A DNA stretch of 64,000 bases from Terasakiella sp. SH-1 (GCF_004564135.1 NZ_CP038255.1:1971501-2035500); one strand, 5' to 3'. Positions 50,827-60,447 are shown, counted from the stretch's first letter. The notes: generated from the letters alone by a model not told the origin. Numbers and translations: made by a program.

Positions 50827-52806
50827 ATGTTAGACGCTTTAATGATGGCCTTAACGACCGTCGCAAGCGGCACCCATTTACTTTACCTTGTCGGTGGCGT
50901 TTTGCTCGGTCTGACCGTAGGCATTTTCCCAGGGTTAGGCGGTATTGTCGGCCTGTCCCTCTGTCTTCCCTTCCTGTACGGAATGGACCCTATTTCCGCC
51001 CTTGCCATGTTGATTGGCCTGGTCGCAGTTATCCCGACATCTGATACCTTTACCTCTGTCTTGATGGGTATTCCCGGTTCTTCGGCCTCCCAAGCCACCG
51101 TTCTGGATGGCTTTCCACTGGCAAAAAAAGGCCACGCGGCCCGCGCTCTTGGCGCGGCTTTCACAGCATCACTTTTCGGCGGTCTGTTCGGGGCTGTTGT
51201 TCTGACAGGTTTTGTCCTGATCGCCCGCCCGGTGATCCTTGCCTTTGGTTCTGCTGAACTCTTCATGCTGGCTGTTCTTGGCCTGTCCATGGTCGGTGTT
51301 CTGGCAGGTAACAGCCTGTCAAAAGGTTTAGCGGCCTGTGGCATGGGCTTGTTACTTGGTTCCATCGGTGGTGCCCCTGCCACAGGTGAATACCGCATGA
51401 CCATGGATGTGTTTTACCTGATGGATGGTCTCAAGCTGGTGATCGTTGGCCTTGGTATCTTTGCGATCCCTGAGATTATCGATCTTGCGCGTCAAAACCG
51501 GGCAATTTCCAAGTCTGCCTCTCTTGGGTCTGGCTGGCTTGATGGAGCCAAAGACATGATCCGTCACAAATGGCTGTGCCTGCGTTGTGCCGTTGCGGGC
51601 TGTCTTGTCGGTGCCCTGCCCGGCCTTGGTGGTTCCGTTGTGGACTGGATTGCCTATGGTCACGCCGTTCAATCCACCAAAGACAAATCCAACTTTGGTA
51701 AAGGTGAAATCCGTGGTGTTCTCGCCCCGGAAAGTGCCAATAACGCCAAAGAAGGCGGTGGCCTGATCCCCACCTTGTTATTTGGGATTCCGGGCTCTGG
51801 CTCCATGGCAGTTTTCATTGGCGGCATGATCCTGATCGGTATGGAACCCGGCCCAGCCCTTGTTGGGAGCGAACTGAACATCACCTACACAATCGTTTGG
51901 TCTTTGGCCTTGGCAAACGTGGTTGGGGCGGGCCTGTGTCTTTTCCTTTCCCCGGCTGTGGCACGCCTGACAACCATTCCTTATTCCTATCTTGCACCGT
52001 TCATGATCACGGTCATTTGTTTTGCCGCTTTTCAGGCCACACGTGACCTGAATGACCTGCTCGCCCTGCTGGGTGTCAGCTTGCTCGGTATCGCGATGAA
52101 ACGTTTTGGCTGGCCGCGTCCGGCTTTCCTGATCGGTTTCGTTCTGGCAGGTACGGCAGAAACTTATCTCTATCAAGCCATTCAGTTCTATGGTTGGGAA
52201 TTCCTGAGCCGGCCCGGCGTCATGATCATCGGTGGTTTGATTGCCCTGTCTCTGTGGGTCAGCATGCGCAAGAAACCGGAAAACCCCGTCGAAGAAGAAG
52301 ACGAAAAAGTATCCCATGCGACAAACCTGAAACCACAAGCGATCTTTGCCGGTCTGGTCGTGCTGTTCTTCGCCTTTGGTTTGCTGGATGCCACCAATCA
52401 GTCATTCCTTGGTGGTGTGTTTAGCGGTGGCGTCTCTGCCGTCATGCTGATCTTTAGTGGGATTGTTTTCTACAAACTTGCCACCAATCAGGTCGATGAC
52501 CCGGCCAACTACGATCACGAACATGTCGGTGAGCATGTCGGCATGGAAGATGTGCAAAGCACCAGCCATTACCTGTTCTGGTTTGTCGGCTTCATCGCCG
52601 GGATCGCCCTGCTTGGCTTCCTGCCAGCCCTTGCGATTTTCATGTCCGCCTATCTGCGTACCAAGGCCAAAGCTTCCTGGGGGCGTGTCGCCCTGTTGGT
52701 TGCCTGCACATTAGGTGGCCTGAGCGCCCTTGCCCATATCATGGTTCTGGATTTCCCGCGTGGATACCTCCAGCACCTGATCGAACTGCCCTGGCCGATT
52801 GGATAA
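50827..52806 (+). CDS. tctA: TctA-TctB fusion, tricarboxylate transporter membrane protein
   Basis: 659 residues. Residues 1 to about 480 are TctA with 10-12 membrane segments and the family motifs GIFPGLGG (about 35) and GALPGLGG (about 260). After a charged linker (about 490-505), the remaining part has four membrane segments and corresponds to TctB, normally a separate gene of about 150 residues. AGGAT precedes ATG 50827. It completes a TctCBA-type uptake system with the tctC gene 135 bp upstream. Confidence 0.85.
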   Translation: MLDALMMALTTVASGTHLLYLVGGVLLGLTVGIFPGLGGIVGLSLCLPFLYGMDPISALAMLIGLVAVIPTSDTFTSVLMGIPGSSASQATVLDGFPLAKKGHAARALGAAFTASLFGGLFGAVVLTGFVLIARPVILAFGSAELFMLAVLGLSMVGVLAGNSLSKGLAACGMGLLLGSIGGAPATGEYRMTMDVFYLMDGLKLVIVGLGIFAIPEIIDLARQNRAISKSASLGSGWLDGAKDMIRHKWLCLRCAVAGCLVGALPGLGGSVVDWIAYGHAVQSTKDKSNFGKGEIRGVLAPESANNAKEGGGLIPTLLFGIPGSGSMAVFIGGMILIGMEPGPALVGSELNITYTIVWSLALANVVGAGLCLFLSPAVARLTTIPYSYLAPFMITVICFAAFQATRDLNDLLALLGVSLLGIAMKRFGWPRPAFLIGFVLAGTAETYLYQAIQFYGWEFLSRPGVMIIGGLIALSLWVSMRKKPENPVEEEDEKVSHATNLKPQAIFAGLVVLFFAFGLLDATNQSFLGGVFSGGVSAVMLIFSGIVFYKLATNQVDDPANYDHEHVGEHVGMEDVQSTSHYLFWFVGFIAGIALLGFLPALAIFMSAYLRTKAKASWGRVALLVACTLGGLSALAHIMVLDFPRGYLQHLIELPWPIG

Positions 52807-52819
52807 GGAGAATCATATC

Positions 52820-53914
52820 ATGACAAAACAACGTGCTATCCCCTGCGTACTTATGCGCGGGGGGACTTCGAAAGCTCCTTTTTTCAAGCTGGGCGACCTG
52901 CCCCAAAAAGAAGAACGCCGTGATGCCATCTTACTTGCAGCCATGGGATCGCCAGACCCACTGCAAATCAATGGGGTTGGCGGGGCGCAGGCTGTCACCA
53001 GCAAGGTTGCCATGATTTCCCCCTCCCCTGTTGAAGGGGTTGATGTGGATTATCTATTCGCCCAAGTCTCCATTGATCAGGGGGTTGTCGATACCAGTCC
53101 TTCCTGTGGCAACATTCTGTCCGGTGTCGGCCCCTTTGCCATTGAAGAAGGGCTGGTGATGCCCAAAGACGGGGAAACCATGGTGCGCATTCGCAATGTC
53201 AATACCGACAGCCGCATTGATGCCGTGATCCAAACCCCCGATGGACAAGTTGAATATGATGGGGAGGCATCCATTGACGGTGTACCGGGAACAGCCGCCC
53301 CAATCATGTTGCGTTTCATGGGGGTTGATGGTTCAAAAACCGGGGCCATTCTGCCCACAGGTAAAGTCAAGGAAGAAATCAACGGTATTGAGGTCACTTG
53401 CCTTGATGTTGCCGTCCCCATGGTGATGATGCGGGCAACCGATTTTGGCCTGAAAGGGAATGAAACCAAGGCAGAACTGGATGGAAATGCCGACCTGCTG
53501 GAAAAAATCGAAGCCATTCGCCGGATTGCAGGGGAACGTATGGGACTGGGCGATGTCACCAACAAAGTCATCCCTAAAATTGGCCTCCTGTCACAACCGA
53601 CACAAGGCGGGGCAATTACCTCGCGCTATTTTGTTCCCCAAAACTGTCACCCGACCCATGCGGTTACAGGGGCACAATGTGTTGCTGTTTGCGCTGTCAT
53701 GAAAGGCAGTATCGCAGAAGGTTTCAGTCAGGTGGAGCGCCGTGATGTGGAAAACATCATCATTGAGCATCCATCAGGCAAGATTGATGTGGAACTGTCC
53801 GTAACCGGTCATAACACTGACATGCGCTTCAATTATGCAGGTATTCTGCGCACAGCACGCCGCCTTTTCCAGGGTGAAGTCCTTGTCTCAGAAGATATCT
53901 GGAGCAAACACTGA
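52820..53914 (+). CDS. PrpF-family tricarboxylate isomerase/tautomerase
   Basis: 364 residues of the diaminopimelate-epimerase-like PrpF fold. It has LMRGGTSKAPFF at the N-terminus, VDTSPSCGNILSGVGPFA with the catalytic Cys, and VNTDSRI. Family members isomerise aconitate double bonds (PrpF) or act on 4-oxalomesaconate (GalD). With tcuA/tcuB nearby, the likely job is to convert cis- and trans-aconitate-like acids. AAGGAG lies 8 bp before ATG 52820; a GTG-type start at 52799 is inside the tctA stop region and rejected. Confidence 0.85.
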   Translation: MTKQRAIPCVLMRGGTSKAPFFKLGDLPQKEERRDAILLAAMGSPDPLQINGVGGAQAVTSKVAMISPSPVEGVDVDYLFAQVSIDQGVVDTSPSCGNILSGVGPFAIEEGLVMPKDGETMVRIRNVNTDSRIDAVIQTPDGQVEYDGEASIDGVPGTAAPIMLRFMGVDGSKTGAILPTGKVKEEINGIEVTCLDVAVPMVMMRATDFGLKGNETKAELDGNADLLEKIEAIRRIAGERMGLGDVTNKVIPKIGLLSQPTQGGAITSRYFVPQNCHPTHAVTGAQCVAVCAVMKGSIAEGFSQVERRDVENIIIEHPSGKIDVELSVTGHNTDMRFNYAGILRTARRLFQGEVLVSEDIWSKH

Positions 53915-54942
53915 TCAAGCACCATCTGCAAAAACTCCCGGCTCTTTTACTGGGATGTGTCGGCGGTTCCTCCTTTGCCTGTATGGGGGTGCCGCTGGCA
54001 TGGCTTTTAGGGGCAATGACCATCTGCCTGATTGCCACTTTTGCAGGAATGAAACTAAGCAAACCCGGCGCCATCACCCTTGCCATGCGCGCCATTTTAG
54101 GCGTTGCTGTGGGCAGTGCCTTCACACCAGAACTGAATGAGCGCCTGATCGGGCTATCTTTCAGTCTGGCTTTCTTGTTGCCTTATTGCCTGATCACAGC
54201 CTTATGTGGCTATTATTTTTTCAAAAAAATCGGCCGATTTGATAGGCCAACCGCCTTTTATTCTGCCATGCCCGGCGGCTTTCAGGATATGGTGGCCTTT
54301 GGTGAAGAGGCCGGGGCAAAACTCCAGCCCCTTGCCCTTGTCCATGCCACCCGCATTATCATACTTGTCTTCACCCTGCCCTTTTTAGTCAGCTGGATTG
54401 AAGGTTTTTCCGTTGATCGAAACGCCCCTTATACCTGGCCTGCCCATCAGGATTTAGCCATCCTGTTTGCCTGCGGTGCGGGCGGCTGGTTTATTGCCAA
54501 AATGCTACGTATCAGCGGGGCGGCCATCGTCGGCCCCATGATTGCCAGCGGTATTGTCCATTATCTTGGCATCACCGAGGCAACAGCCCCCCGGCTTTTC
54601 ATGGAACTGGCCCAGCTTATCATCGGTGTCCATATCGGCTGTCAATATCAAGGCATGAAGCTGAAAGAAATGGGCTATGTCATGGCCTTGTCTTTGGCGT
54701 ATTTATGTGTACTGGGCATTATTACGGTCTTTTTTGTTTTCTGTGCCTCTTTTTTTGCTACAGCCGATCCAATCGCCGCTCTTCTGGCCTTTTCACCGGG
54801 GGGACAGGCCGAAATGAACCTGATTGCCTTTGCCATGGATATAGATATGACCTACGTCGCCCTGCATCACCTGATACGTATGGTCATTGTCATTGTTGGT
54901 GCCCAAGTGATGTTTAAACTCCTGACATCTTTTATCAAATAA
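53911..54942 (+). CDS. AbrB-family membrane protein, probable non-AUG start
   Basis: About 343 residues if started at 53911. The AbrB/PF05145 fold has two repeats of about five membrane segments, with PLAWLLGAM in the first and AAIVGPMIASG in the second, plus SAMPGGFQDM and SPGGQAEM. The first ATG (53983) would cut off the first half of TM1 (LPALLLGCVGGSSF). Upstream there is no ATG, GTG or TTG in frame, but CTG 53911 has GGAG six bases before it and overlaps the PrpF stop. Transport function in this family is not settled. Cotranscribed with PrpF. Confidence 0.75.
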   Translation: MIKHHLQKLPALLLGCVGGSSFACMGVPLAWLLGAMTICLIATFAGMKLSKPGAITLAMRAILGVAVGSAFTPELNERLIGLSFSLAFLLPYCLITALCGYYFFKKIGRFDRPTAFYSAMPGGFQDMVAFGEEAGAKLQPLALVHATRIIILVFTLPFLVSWIEGFSVDRNAPYTWPAHQDLAILFACGAGGWFIAKMLRISGAAIVGPMIASGIVHYLGITEATAPRLFMELAQLIIGVHIGCQYQGMKLKEMGYVMALSLAYLCVLGIITVFFVFCASFFATADPIAALLAFSPGGQAEMNLIAFAMDIDMTYVALHHLIRMVIVIVGAQVMFKLLTSFIK

Positions 54943-54950
54943 AAAGAAAG

Positions 54951-54983
54951 AGGCCCCTTTCCAATAGATAGGAAAGAGGGCCT
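54951..54983. terminator. Bidirectional terminator between abrB-like and tcuB
   Basis: AGGCCCCTTTCC (54951-54962) pairs with GGAAAGAGGGCCT (54971-54983) with one bulge. A-rich and T-rich flanks serve the convergent genes. Confidence 0.85.
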
Positions 54984-54990
54984 TGTTTCT

Positions 54991-56103
54991 TTATTCAGTA
55001 CCGACAACAGGCTTATGACGTTGTTTTTCCACAGCAAATGCGATCAAAGCGATCAGGCGATAAAAGCCATGGACAAATTTGCCATAAGGCATAGATAAAA
55101 ACAGCGTCATGACAATACCAAGATGAAGACTCAAAACCGGACCGACATAGACTGTCTTGCTGACAAACATCAAAACCAATCCGCTCAGGCTTGTAAAAAA
55201 CAACAGCATCAGAAATGTCACATCCATCCCCTTGTTGCTTTTGCCTTTCACATCAGCAGTCGCGCCAACTTTAATCCCCAACAATCCTGCCGGACCAATC
55301 AACAGGCCAAGCCCACCCAGCGTGCCAAGAATTTTGGGCAAGGTGATAAAGTCATACGGCGCTTCCATGGCAAACCCATAGTGCATAACCGTCCCCACAG
55401 AGGTTGCTGCAAAACACAGCATAAATCCCCAGAATGTCAACTGATGGAACCAACGCCGTGCCATGGATGGGGTTTCATTGGGATAAGAACAGCCTTGTCC
55501 GTTCCCACCATCCAGGTATTTCAAGGTCAGGGCATCTTTCACCCCTTGCAAGACACGTCCCCAGTCCAGTGCCAGCGGATTGCCAAGCTGCATGGTTTTC
55601 CAGAATTTTATCACAGACATCAACAAGGCCAACGCGACAAATCCGCCAACAAGGCCAAAGATTGCGGCCAGATCATTATGGGAAAGAACACCATAAAAAC
55701 CATTTTCATGGGCCAGCATGAAATTCTCCCCCGCTTTCATAGACGTCATCAGGAAAAAGCCTGCAATAACCAGAATGGAAAGAAGGCTGACCCACAGGCC
55801 ATTATTGGCAAACAATTTCCCCATAAAACCCGGCCATGCAAAAATACCGTAATTTTCCTGGCGCAATTCAGCCATTGCTGCGGGGACATTCAAGTTAAAC
55901 TCGTGAGGGGGGGCATATTGGCAATTGTGATAACAAGCCCCACAATTGTGACACAGGTTCGCCATGTAATCGAGATTATCGGCATTAAATTCAAGGCGAA
56001 GTTCCATAGCCTGAAACACGGCACAATGACCTTCACAATAGCGACACGCATTACAAATCGTTAGTACACGTGCGGCTTCTTCTACTTTATCTGTTAAGCG
56101 CAT
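54991..56103 (-). CDS. tcuB: TcuB-like membrane iron-sulfur/cytochrome b protein
   Basis: 370 residues. The N-terminal cytoplasmic part has CNACRYCEGHC and CHNCGACYHNCQYAPP, two [4Fe-4S] motifs. It is followed by about six membrane segments with histidines that could bind haem (WFHQLTFWGF, HYGFAM, LSLHLGI). TcuB reoxidises the flavin of TcuA by passing electrons to the quinone pool. ATG 56103 overlaps the tcuA end by 17 bp; ATG 56136 is inside tcuA and adds unrelated residues. Confidence 0.88.
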   Translation of the reverse strand: MRLTDKVEEAARVLTICNACRYCEGHCAVFQAMELRLEFNADNLDYMANLCHNCGACYHNCQYAPPHEFNLNVPAAMAELRQENYGIFAWPGFMGKLFANNGLWVSLLSILVIAGFFLMTSMKAGENFMLAHENGFYGVLSHNDLAAIFGLVGGFVALALLMSVIKFWKTMQLGNPLALDWGRVLQGVKDALTLKYLDGGNGQGCSYPNETPSMARRWFHQLTFWGFMLCFAATSVGTVMHYGFAMEAPYDFITLPKILGTLGGLGLLIGPAGLLGIKVGATADVKGKSNKGMDVTFLMLLFFTSLSGLVLMFVSKTVYVGPVLSLHLGIVMTLFLSMPYGKFVHGFYRLIALIAFAVEKQRHKPVVGTE

Positions 56104-57478
56104 GGTCTGCTGCCTCACTTCCTGCAATTCTTCCAAAAATATTTCCGATCGTCATGCCAATTCCGGCCAGATAGCCTTGGCCCAACACGTTGCCAGCCAT
56201 AATCTCACCAGCAGCAAAAACGTTAGGAGCAAGACGACCATCAGCCATTTTCATCTGTGCCTGATCGGTGACTTCCACCCCAAGATAGGTAAAGGTAATT
56301 CCCGGACGCAGGCAGTAGGCCCGAAATGGCGCTTTATCAATAGTTCGCGCCCAATTGGTTTTATTCACCTCAAGGCCATCTGTATGCACGCCATCCAGTT
56401 CAGTATGATCAAACTCACCGGGCTGTACGGCCGCGTTATAGTCATTAATCGTTGTCTCTAAGACTGTTGGGTCAAGGCCAATTTTGCGGGCGAGTTCAGG
56501 AATGGTATCGGCTGTTTCTGCCGGGAAAACAGGCGGCATGAAAGAGCCAATCGCCTTGTCATCAATAATCACATGGGCCACCTGGTCAGGCTGACCGGCA
56601 ACCAAACGCCCCCAGATGGCATATCGTTTCGGCCAGAAGTCTTCACCTTCATCATAAAAACGTTCTGCATTCTTATTGACCACCACGCCCAGAGATACGC
56701 AATCCACACGGGTGCAAATGCCACCGTCATATTTAGGCGCACGCCCATCAATCGCCACAGCATGACATTGATCCGGCTCACCAATTTTTTGTGCACCATT
56801 ATTCAGCAAAAGCTTCAACAACCCGCCTTTGTTATAAGGGGTACCGCGAATAAGGAAATTTTCAGCAATCTCCCCCCAGCCTTCTTTCAGCCATTCAATA
56901 TTGGCTTCAAAACCACCGGCTGCGGCCACAAAAGATTTGGCAGCAAAGATACGGCCATCAGAAATGGTCACATTCTTGAAATGCCCGTCCTCAAACTCAA
57001 TATCTTCGACCATGGCATCATAATGGATTTCGATCCCCAGCTTTTCAGCATGACGATAGAGCGCATTGAGCAACTGCTTGCCCCCGCCCATGAAAAAGGC
57101 ATTGGTACGCCCTAAATGCAGGGTTCCCCCCAATGGGGGCTGAAACTGCACGCCGCGTTCTTCAAGCCAGCCAACAGCCTCCGTCGATTTACGAAGGGTC
57201 ATACGAGCCAGATGCTCGTTTGTCTTGCCCTTGGTAACGCGCATCAAATCATCCCAATATTCCTCTTCATCATAGGTTCCGCTGAGAACCGACAGTGGCC
57301 CAACATGCATGGGGCGAAGGTTGCGGGTATGACGGGTGTTACCGCCCCGATGTGTTCTGGGTGCCCCTTCCAACACACAGGTACGGGCACCTTTTTCAGC
57401 GGCAACAATCGCGGCAATGATACCAGCCTGTCCGCCACCTGCGACGAGAACGTCAAATTCTTTCTGGTCTGTAGACAT
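56087..57478 (-). CDS. tcuA: TcuA-like FAD-dependent tricarballylate dehydrogenase
   Basis: 463 residues of the fumarate-reductase/succinate-dehydrogenase flavoprotein family. The FAD motif VLVAGGGQAGIIAAI is followed by RGGNTRHTRN, VAAAGGFEAN and a C-terminal FAAGEIMAGNVLGQGY. TcuA oxidises tricarballylate to cis-aconitate in Salmonella. Together with the TctC/TctAB uptake genes and PrpF this locus looks like tricarboxylate import and oxidation. Divergent from the GntR gene at 57582, with a TTGTATACAA palindrome between. Confidence 0.88.
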   Translation of the reverse strand: MSTDQKEFDVLVAGGGQAGIIAAIVAAEKGARTCVLEGAPRTHRGGNTRHTRNLRPMHVGPLSVLSGTYDEEEYWDDLMRVTKGKTNEHLARMTLRKSTEAVGWLEERGVQFQPPLGGTLHLGRTNAFFMGGGKQLLNALYRHAEKLGIEIHYDAMVEDIEFEDGHFKNVTISDGRIFAAKSFVAAAGGFEANIEWLKEGWGEIAENFLIRGTPYNKGGLLKLLLNNGAQKIGEPDQCHAVAIDGRAPKYDGGICTRVDCVSLGVVVNKNAERFYDEGEDFWPKRYAIWGRLVAGQPDQVAHVIIDDKAIGSFMPPVFPAETADTIPELARKIGLDPTVLETTINDYNAAVQPGEFDHTELDGVHTDGLEVNKTNWARTIDKAPFRAYCLRPGITFTYLGVEVTDQAQMKMADGRLAPNVFAAGEIMAGNVLGQGYLAGIGMTIGNIFGRIAGSEAADHALNR

Positions 57479-57513
57479 TGAAGAAAATCCTTAATGTATA
57501 TTATTGCGTACTT

Positions 57514-57523
57514 TTGTATACAA
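57514..57523. promoter_or_regulatory. Palindromic GntR-type operator
   Basis: TTGTATACAA, a perfect palindrome of the form bound by FCD-type GntR regulators, lies between the divergent tcuA and GntR genes. Confidence 0.6.
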
Positions 57524-57581
57524 TTGTTCTTTACCTTGCCTACACGTTTGTTTTATGTCAAGGTCCAGACAAGAAAAAATA

Positions 57582-58265
57582 ATGAAAGCGTGCCTAATGA
57601 CTAAGGATTCCAAGGAAAACCAGCCCCGTGGTGAAGTTGCCTATCAGAAACTTCTCAGCGCGATTCAACATGGGGAACTCAAACCGGGAACACGAATCAG
57701 GGAGGTCGAAGTTGCCGAAAAATTCGGAATTAGCCGCACGCCTGTACGTGATGCCATCCGTCGACTGGAAAGTGATGGGCTGCTGATCCATATCCCCCGT
57801 CAAGGGGCGGTTATCAAAAAACTTGACCACCGTGAAGTCATCGAACTTTATGAAATTCGTGAAGTGCTGGAAGGCACCGCAGCCCGTTATGCCGCCCGTC
57901 ATGCCTCCGAACTGGAAATATTGGAACTGGAAGACCTCAATGAAATCATGTTGAAGCATCATGATGACCCGGTCAAAGTGGCCGAAGCCAACAAGCTGTT
58001 TCACAAGTCCCTTTATCGGTCTGCCAACAACCGTTATTTGATTGATGCCTTGAATAATCTGGCAAATTCCATGGCCTTACTTGGGGGCACAACATTAAAA
58101 GTCGATGACCGCACCGATACGGCCTATCAGGAACATCAAGAAATTATCGCAGGGATCAGAGAACCAGATGCCGAACGTGCCGATCGCGCCGCACGCAACC
58201 ATATCCGCAGTGCCCAACGCATCCGCATCCGCCTGTTCCGCGAAGCCCAACAGGATGACGCCTGA
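57582..58265 (+). CDS. GntR-family (FCD type) transcriptional regulator
   Basis: 227 residues. The winged helix-turn-helix (about 15-80) has LKPGTRIREVEVAEKFGISRTPVRDAIRRLE with its recognition helix, followed by an FCD ligand-binding domain (about 90-215) with ELYEIREVLEGTAARYAA and FHKSLYRSANN. It probably represses the divergent tcuA-tcuB unit in the absence of a tricarboxylate inducer. ATG 57582 is preferred; ATG 57597 is possible, and the frame is open to 57504 without a ribosome-binding site. Confidence 0.88.
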   Translation: MKACLMTKDSKENQPRGEVAYQKLLSAIQHGELKPGTRIREVEVAEKFGISRTPVRDAIRRLESDGLLIHIPRQGAVIKKLDHREVIELYEIREVLEGTAARYAARHASELEILELEDLNEIMLKHHDDPVKVAEANKLFHKSLYRSANNRYLIDALNNLANSMALLGGTTLKVDDRTDTAYQEHQEIIAGIREPDAERADRAARNHIRSAQRIRIRLFREAQQDDA

Positions 58266-58376
58266 ACAATTATATACATTTTATAAAAACTGATTTCACT
58301 TATAAGCCATTTATATATTTTTTAAATAACATATCTTCAAAGGCAAGCAACACTTTACCCCTTTAGGAGATATCTT

Positions 58377-59360
58377 ATGAAAGCCGTCACATTAAACGCC
58401 TATGGTGAAAATGCAGAATTTCAGGTCAGCGAAATGGCACAACCAGAAACCAAAGCTGGTCATGTACTGATTCGCATTGCCGCCAGCAGCGTAAATACCG
58501 TCGACACGATGATCAAAAACATGGGCAAAGACTTACCACTTTCCCCAGACCTGCCTGCTGTTCTGGGTATGGATTTCGCTGGAACCGTTGAAGCCATTGG
58601 CGAAGGGGTGACTGATTTTTCAATTGGTGATGAGGTCTTTGGTTGTGCTGGTGGACTGGCCGACCTTCAAGGGGCCTTGGCTGAATATATGGTTGCCGAT
58701 GCCAAACTCATTGCCAAAAAACCGAAAAACCTGACCATGCGCGAAGCTGCGGCCCTCCCCCTTGTTGGGATTACCGCTTATGAAGGGCTGCAACGTGCCC
58801 AAGTCACCTCAGGCCAAAAAGTGCTGGTGCATGGCGGGGCTGGCGGTGTTGGCCATGTAGCTGTTCAACTGGCCAAACATTTTGGTGCCCAGGTTTATTC
58901 TACGGGGTCAACCAAACAGCAAGAGATCCTGACAGGCTATGGCGCCACGGCCATTGATTATACGACAGAAGCGGTCTCAGATTATGTCGCCCAACATACA
59001 GATGGTGCTGGTTTTGATGTGGTCTTTGACTCAGTTGGCGGTGCGAATATGACCAATTCTTTTGAAGCTGCGGCTTTAAACGGGCATGTTGCCTCTACCG
59101 TTTCATTGGTTGAACTGGATCTGAGCACAGCCCATTTTAAAGGACTTTCACTTCATGTGGTCTTCATGCTTATCCCCATGCTTTATGACCATAAACGCGA
59201 AGAACACGGTGCCATTTTGGCAAAACTTGCCGAAATCGCAGAAGCAGGAGCCCTTACCCCTCTCGTTGATGAACGCAAATTCACCATGGATAATGTAGAC
59301 GAAGCCTATACTCTGCTCAGCACTGGTCAGGCCATTGGTAAAGTTGTTATCGAAATCTAA
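58377..59360 (+). CDS. Zinc-free MDR oxidoreductase (quinone reductase-like)
   Basis: 327 residues of the medium-chain dehydrogenase fold. It contains AASSVNTVDTMI, PAVLGMDFAGTVEAIGEGV, HGGAGGVGHVAVQLAKHFGA (NADP binding) and FDSVGGANM. Zinc ligands are absent, as in quinone oxidoreductases (QOR). AGGAG precedes ATG 58377. It is a single gene ending in a terminator; the substrate is not known. Confidence 0.87.
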   Translation: MKAVTLNAYGENAEFQVSEMAQPETKAGHVLIRIAASSVNTVDTMIKNMGKDLPLSPDLPAVLGMDFAGTVEAIGEGVTDFSIGDEVFGCAGGLADLQGALAEYMVADAKLIAKKPKNLTMREAAALPLVGITAYEGLQRAQVTSGQKVLVHGGAGGVGHVAVQLAKHFGAQVYSTGSTKQQEILTGYGATAIDYTTEAVSDYVAQHTDGAGFDVVFDSVGGANMTNSFEAAALNGHVASTVSLVELDLSTAHFKGLSLHVVFMLIPMLYDHKREEHGAILAKLAEIAEAGALTPLVDERKFTMDNVDEAYTLLSTGQAIGKVVIEI

Positions 59361-59386
59361 AATCTGTTCCCTACCAATTGCAATAA

Positions 59387-59419
59387 AGAGGCAAGGCGAT
59401 CTATTCACCTTGCCTCTTC
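59387..59419. terminator. Terminator between convergent genes
   Basis: AAGAGGCAAGG (59387-59397) pairs with CCTTGCCTCTT (59409-59419). It lies between the MDR gene and the convergent transketolase-C gene. Confidence 0.8.
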
Positions 59420-59424
59420 CTACA

Positions 59425-60447
59425 TTAAAGCCACGCTTTAATTTGTGTACAAATCGCCTCAACAGACAAGCCATATCGGTTATGCAAAGTCTGAAGGGTT
59501 CCAGCATCGACAAAAAGGTCAGGTATACCAATTTTGCGAAAACCATTGGGCATCACTTGATTTTCCATAAGGGCAGAAGCAACCGCATCACCCAGCCCGC
59601 CAATAACCGTATGGTTTTCAGCCGTGACAACCATGCGCCCTGATTTGCGACATGCCTCGACAATTGTTTCCGTATCAAGCGGTTTAATGGTCGGGACATG
59701 CAAAACAGCACAATCAATGTTCTCTTTTTCCAAAGCTTGCGCGGCCAAAAGGGCACGGGTTGTCATTAAGCCTGTGGAAATGAAAAGAACATCATTCCCC
59801 TCACGGATCATTTTGGCTTTTCCAAGCTCAAACTCATAGCCATAGTCATCAAGGATGACAGGGGCATGAAAGCGCGGGATGCGCATATAGACCGGACCTT
59901 TATATTCAGCAATTGCCCTGGTTGCCTGTTCCGTATCCAGCGCATCGCATGGGTCAACGATTGTAAAATCGGGAATGGCACGAAAGGCAGCAATGTCTTC
60001 CGCCGCCATATGGGTGGGGCCATACCCGGTTGTAAGGCCCGGTACCGCACCAATGATTTTCACATCCAATTGTTCTTCAACAACGGCCTGATAAATAAAG
60101 TCATAGGCACGACGCGATGCAAAAGCAGCATAGGTGGTGGCAAAAACCGTATCCCCTTCCCGCGCCATACCGGCTGCTGCACAGGCCATGGCTTGTTCAG
60201 AAATACCCATTTGATGGAAACGGTCCGGAAATTCTTCAACAAATTGATTAAGGTCCGTCACGTTATAAAGGTCAGCAGTTACCGCAACGACATTTTCACG
60301 CTGACGCGCAATTTCACATAGGGCACGACCAAGGGGGGCTGGTCTTGTCGGCAAGCCTTCAGATTCAAATTCTTCCAGCGACATGGTGGACAGGCCCGGC
60401 CCTGGGATGCGTTTTTGGTAAACGGATTGTTGTCTTGCGGGTCTCAT
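59425..60447 (-). CDS. Transketolase, C-terminal subunit
   Basis: 340 residues. It covers the pyrimidine-binding and C-terminal transketolase domains (about 40-200 and 215-330), with FHQMGISEQAMACAAAGMA holding the conserved catalytic Glu and FATTYAAF. This is the beta half of a split transketolase as in DXS-like and sugar-degrading two-gene enzymes. It overlaps the N-terminal subunit gene by one base (TAATG). TRAP transporter genes lie upstream on the same strand. Confidence 0.88.
   Translation of the reverse strand: MRPARQQSVYQKRIPGPGLSTMSLEEFESEGLPTRPAPLGRALCEIARQRENVVAVTADLYNVTDLNQFVEEFPDRFHQMGISEQAMACAAAGMAREGDTVFATTYAAFASRRAYDFIYQAVVEEQLDVKIIGAVPGLTTGYGPTHMAAEDIAAFRAIPDFTIVDPCDALDTEQATRAIAEYKGPVYMRIPRFHAPVILDDYGYEFELGKAKMIREGNDVLFISTGLMTTRALLAAQALEKENIDCAVLHVPTIKPLDTETIVEACRKSGRMVVTAENHTVIGGLGDAVASALMENQVMPNGFRKIGIPDLFVDAGTLQTLHNRYGLSVEAICTQIKAWL

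Noticed and set aside
55123-56064. Plus-strand frame of 313 codons opposite tcuB
   Set aside because: Antisense to an intact TcuB gene; a very His/Gln/Lys-rich translation with no domain.
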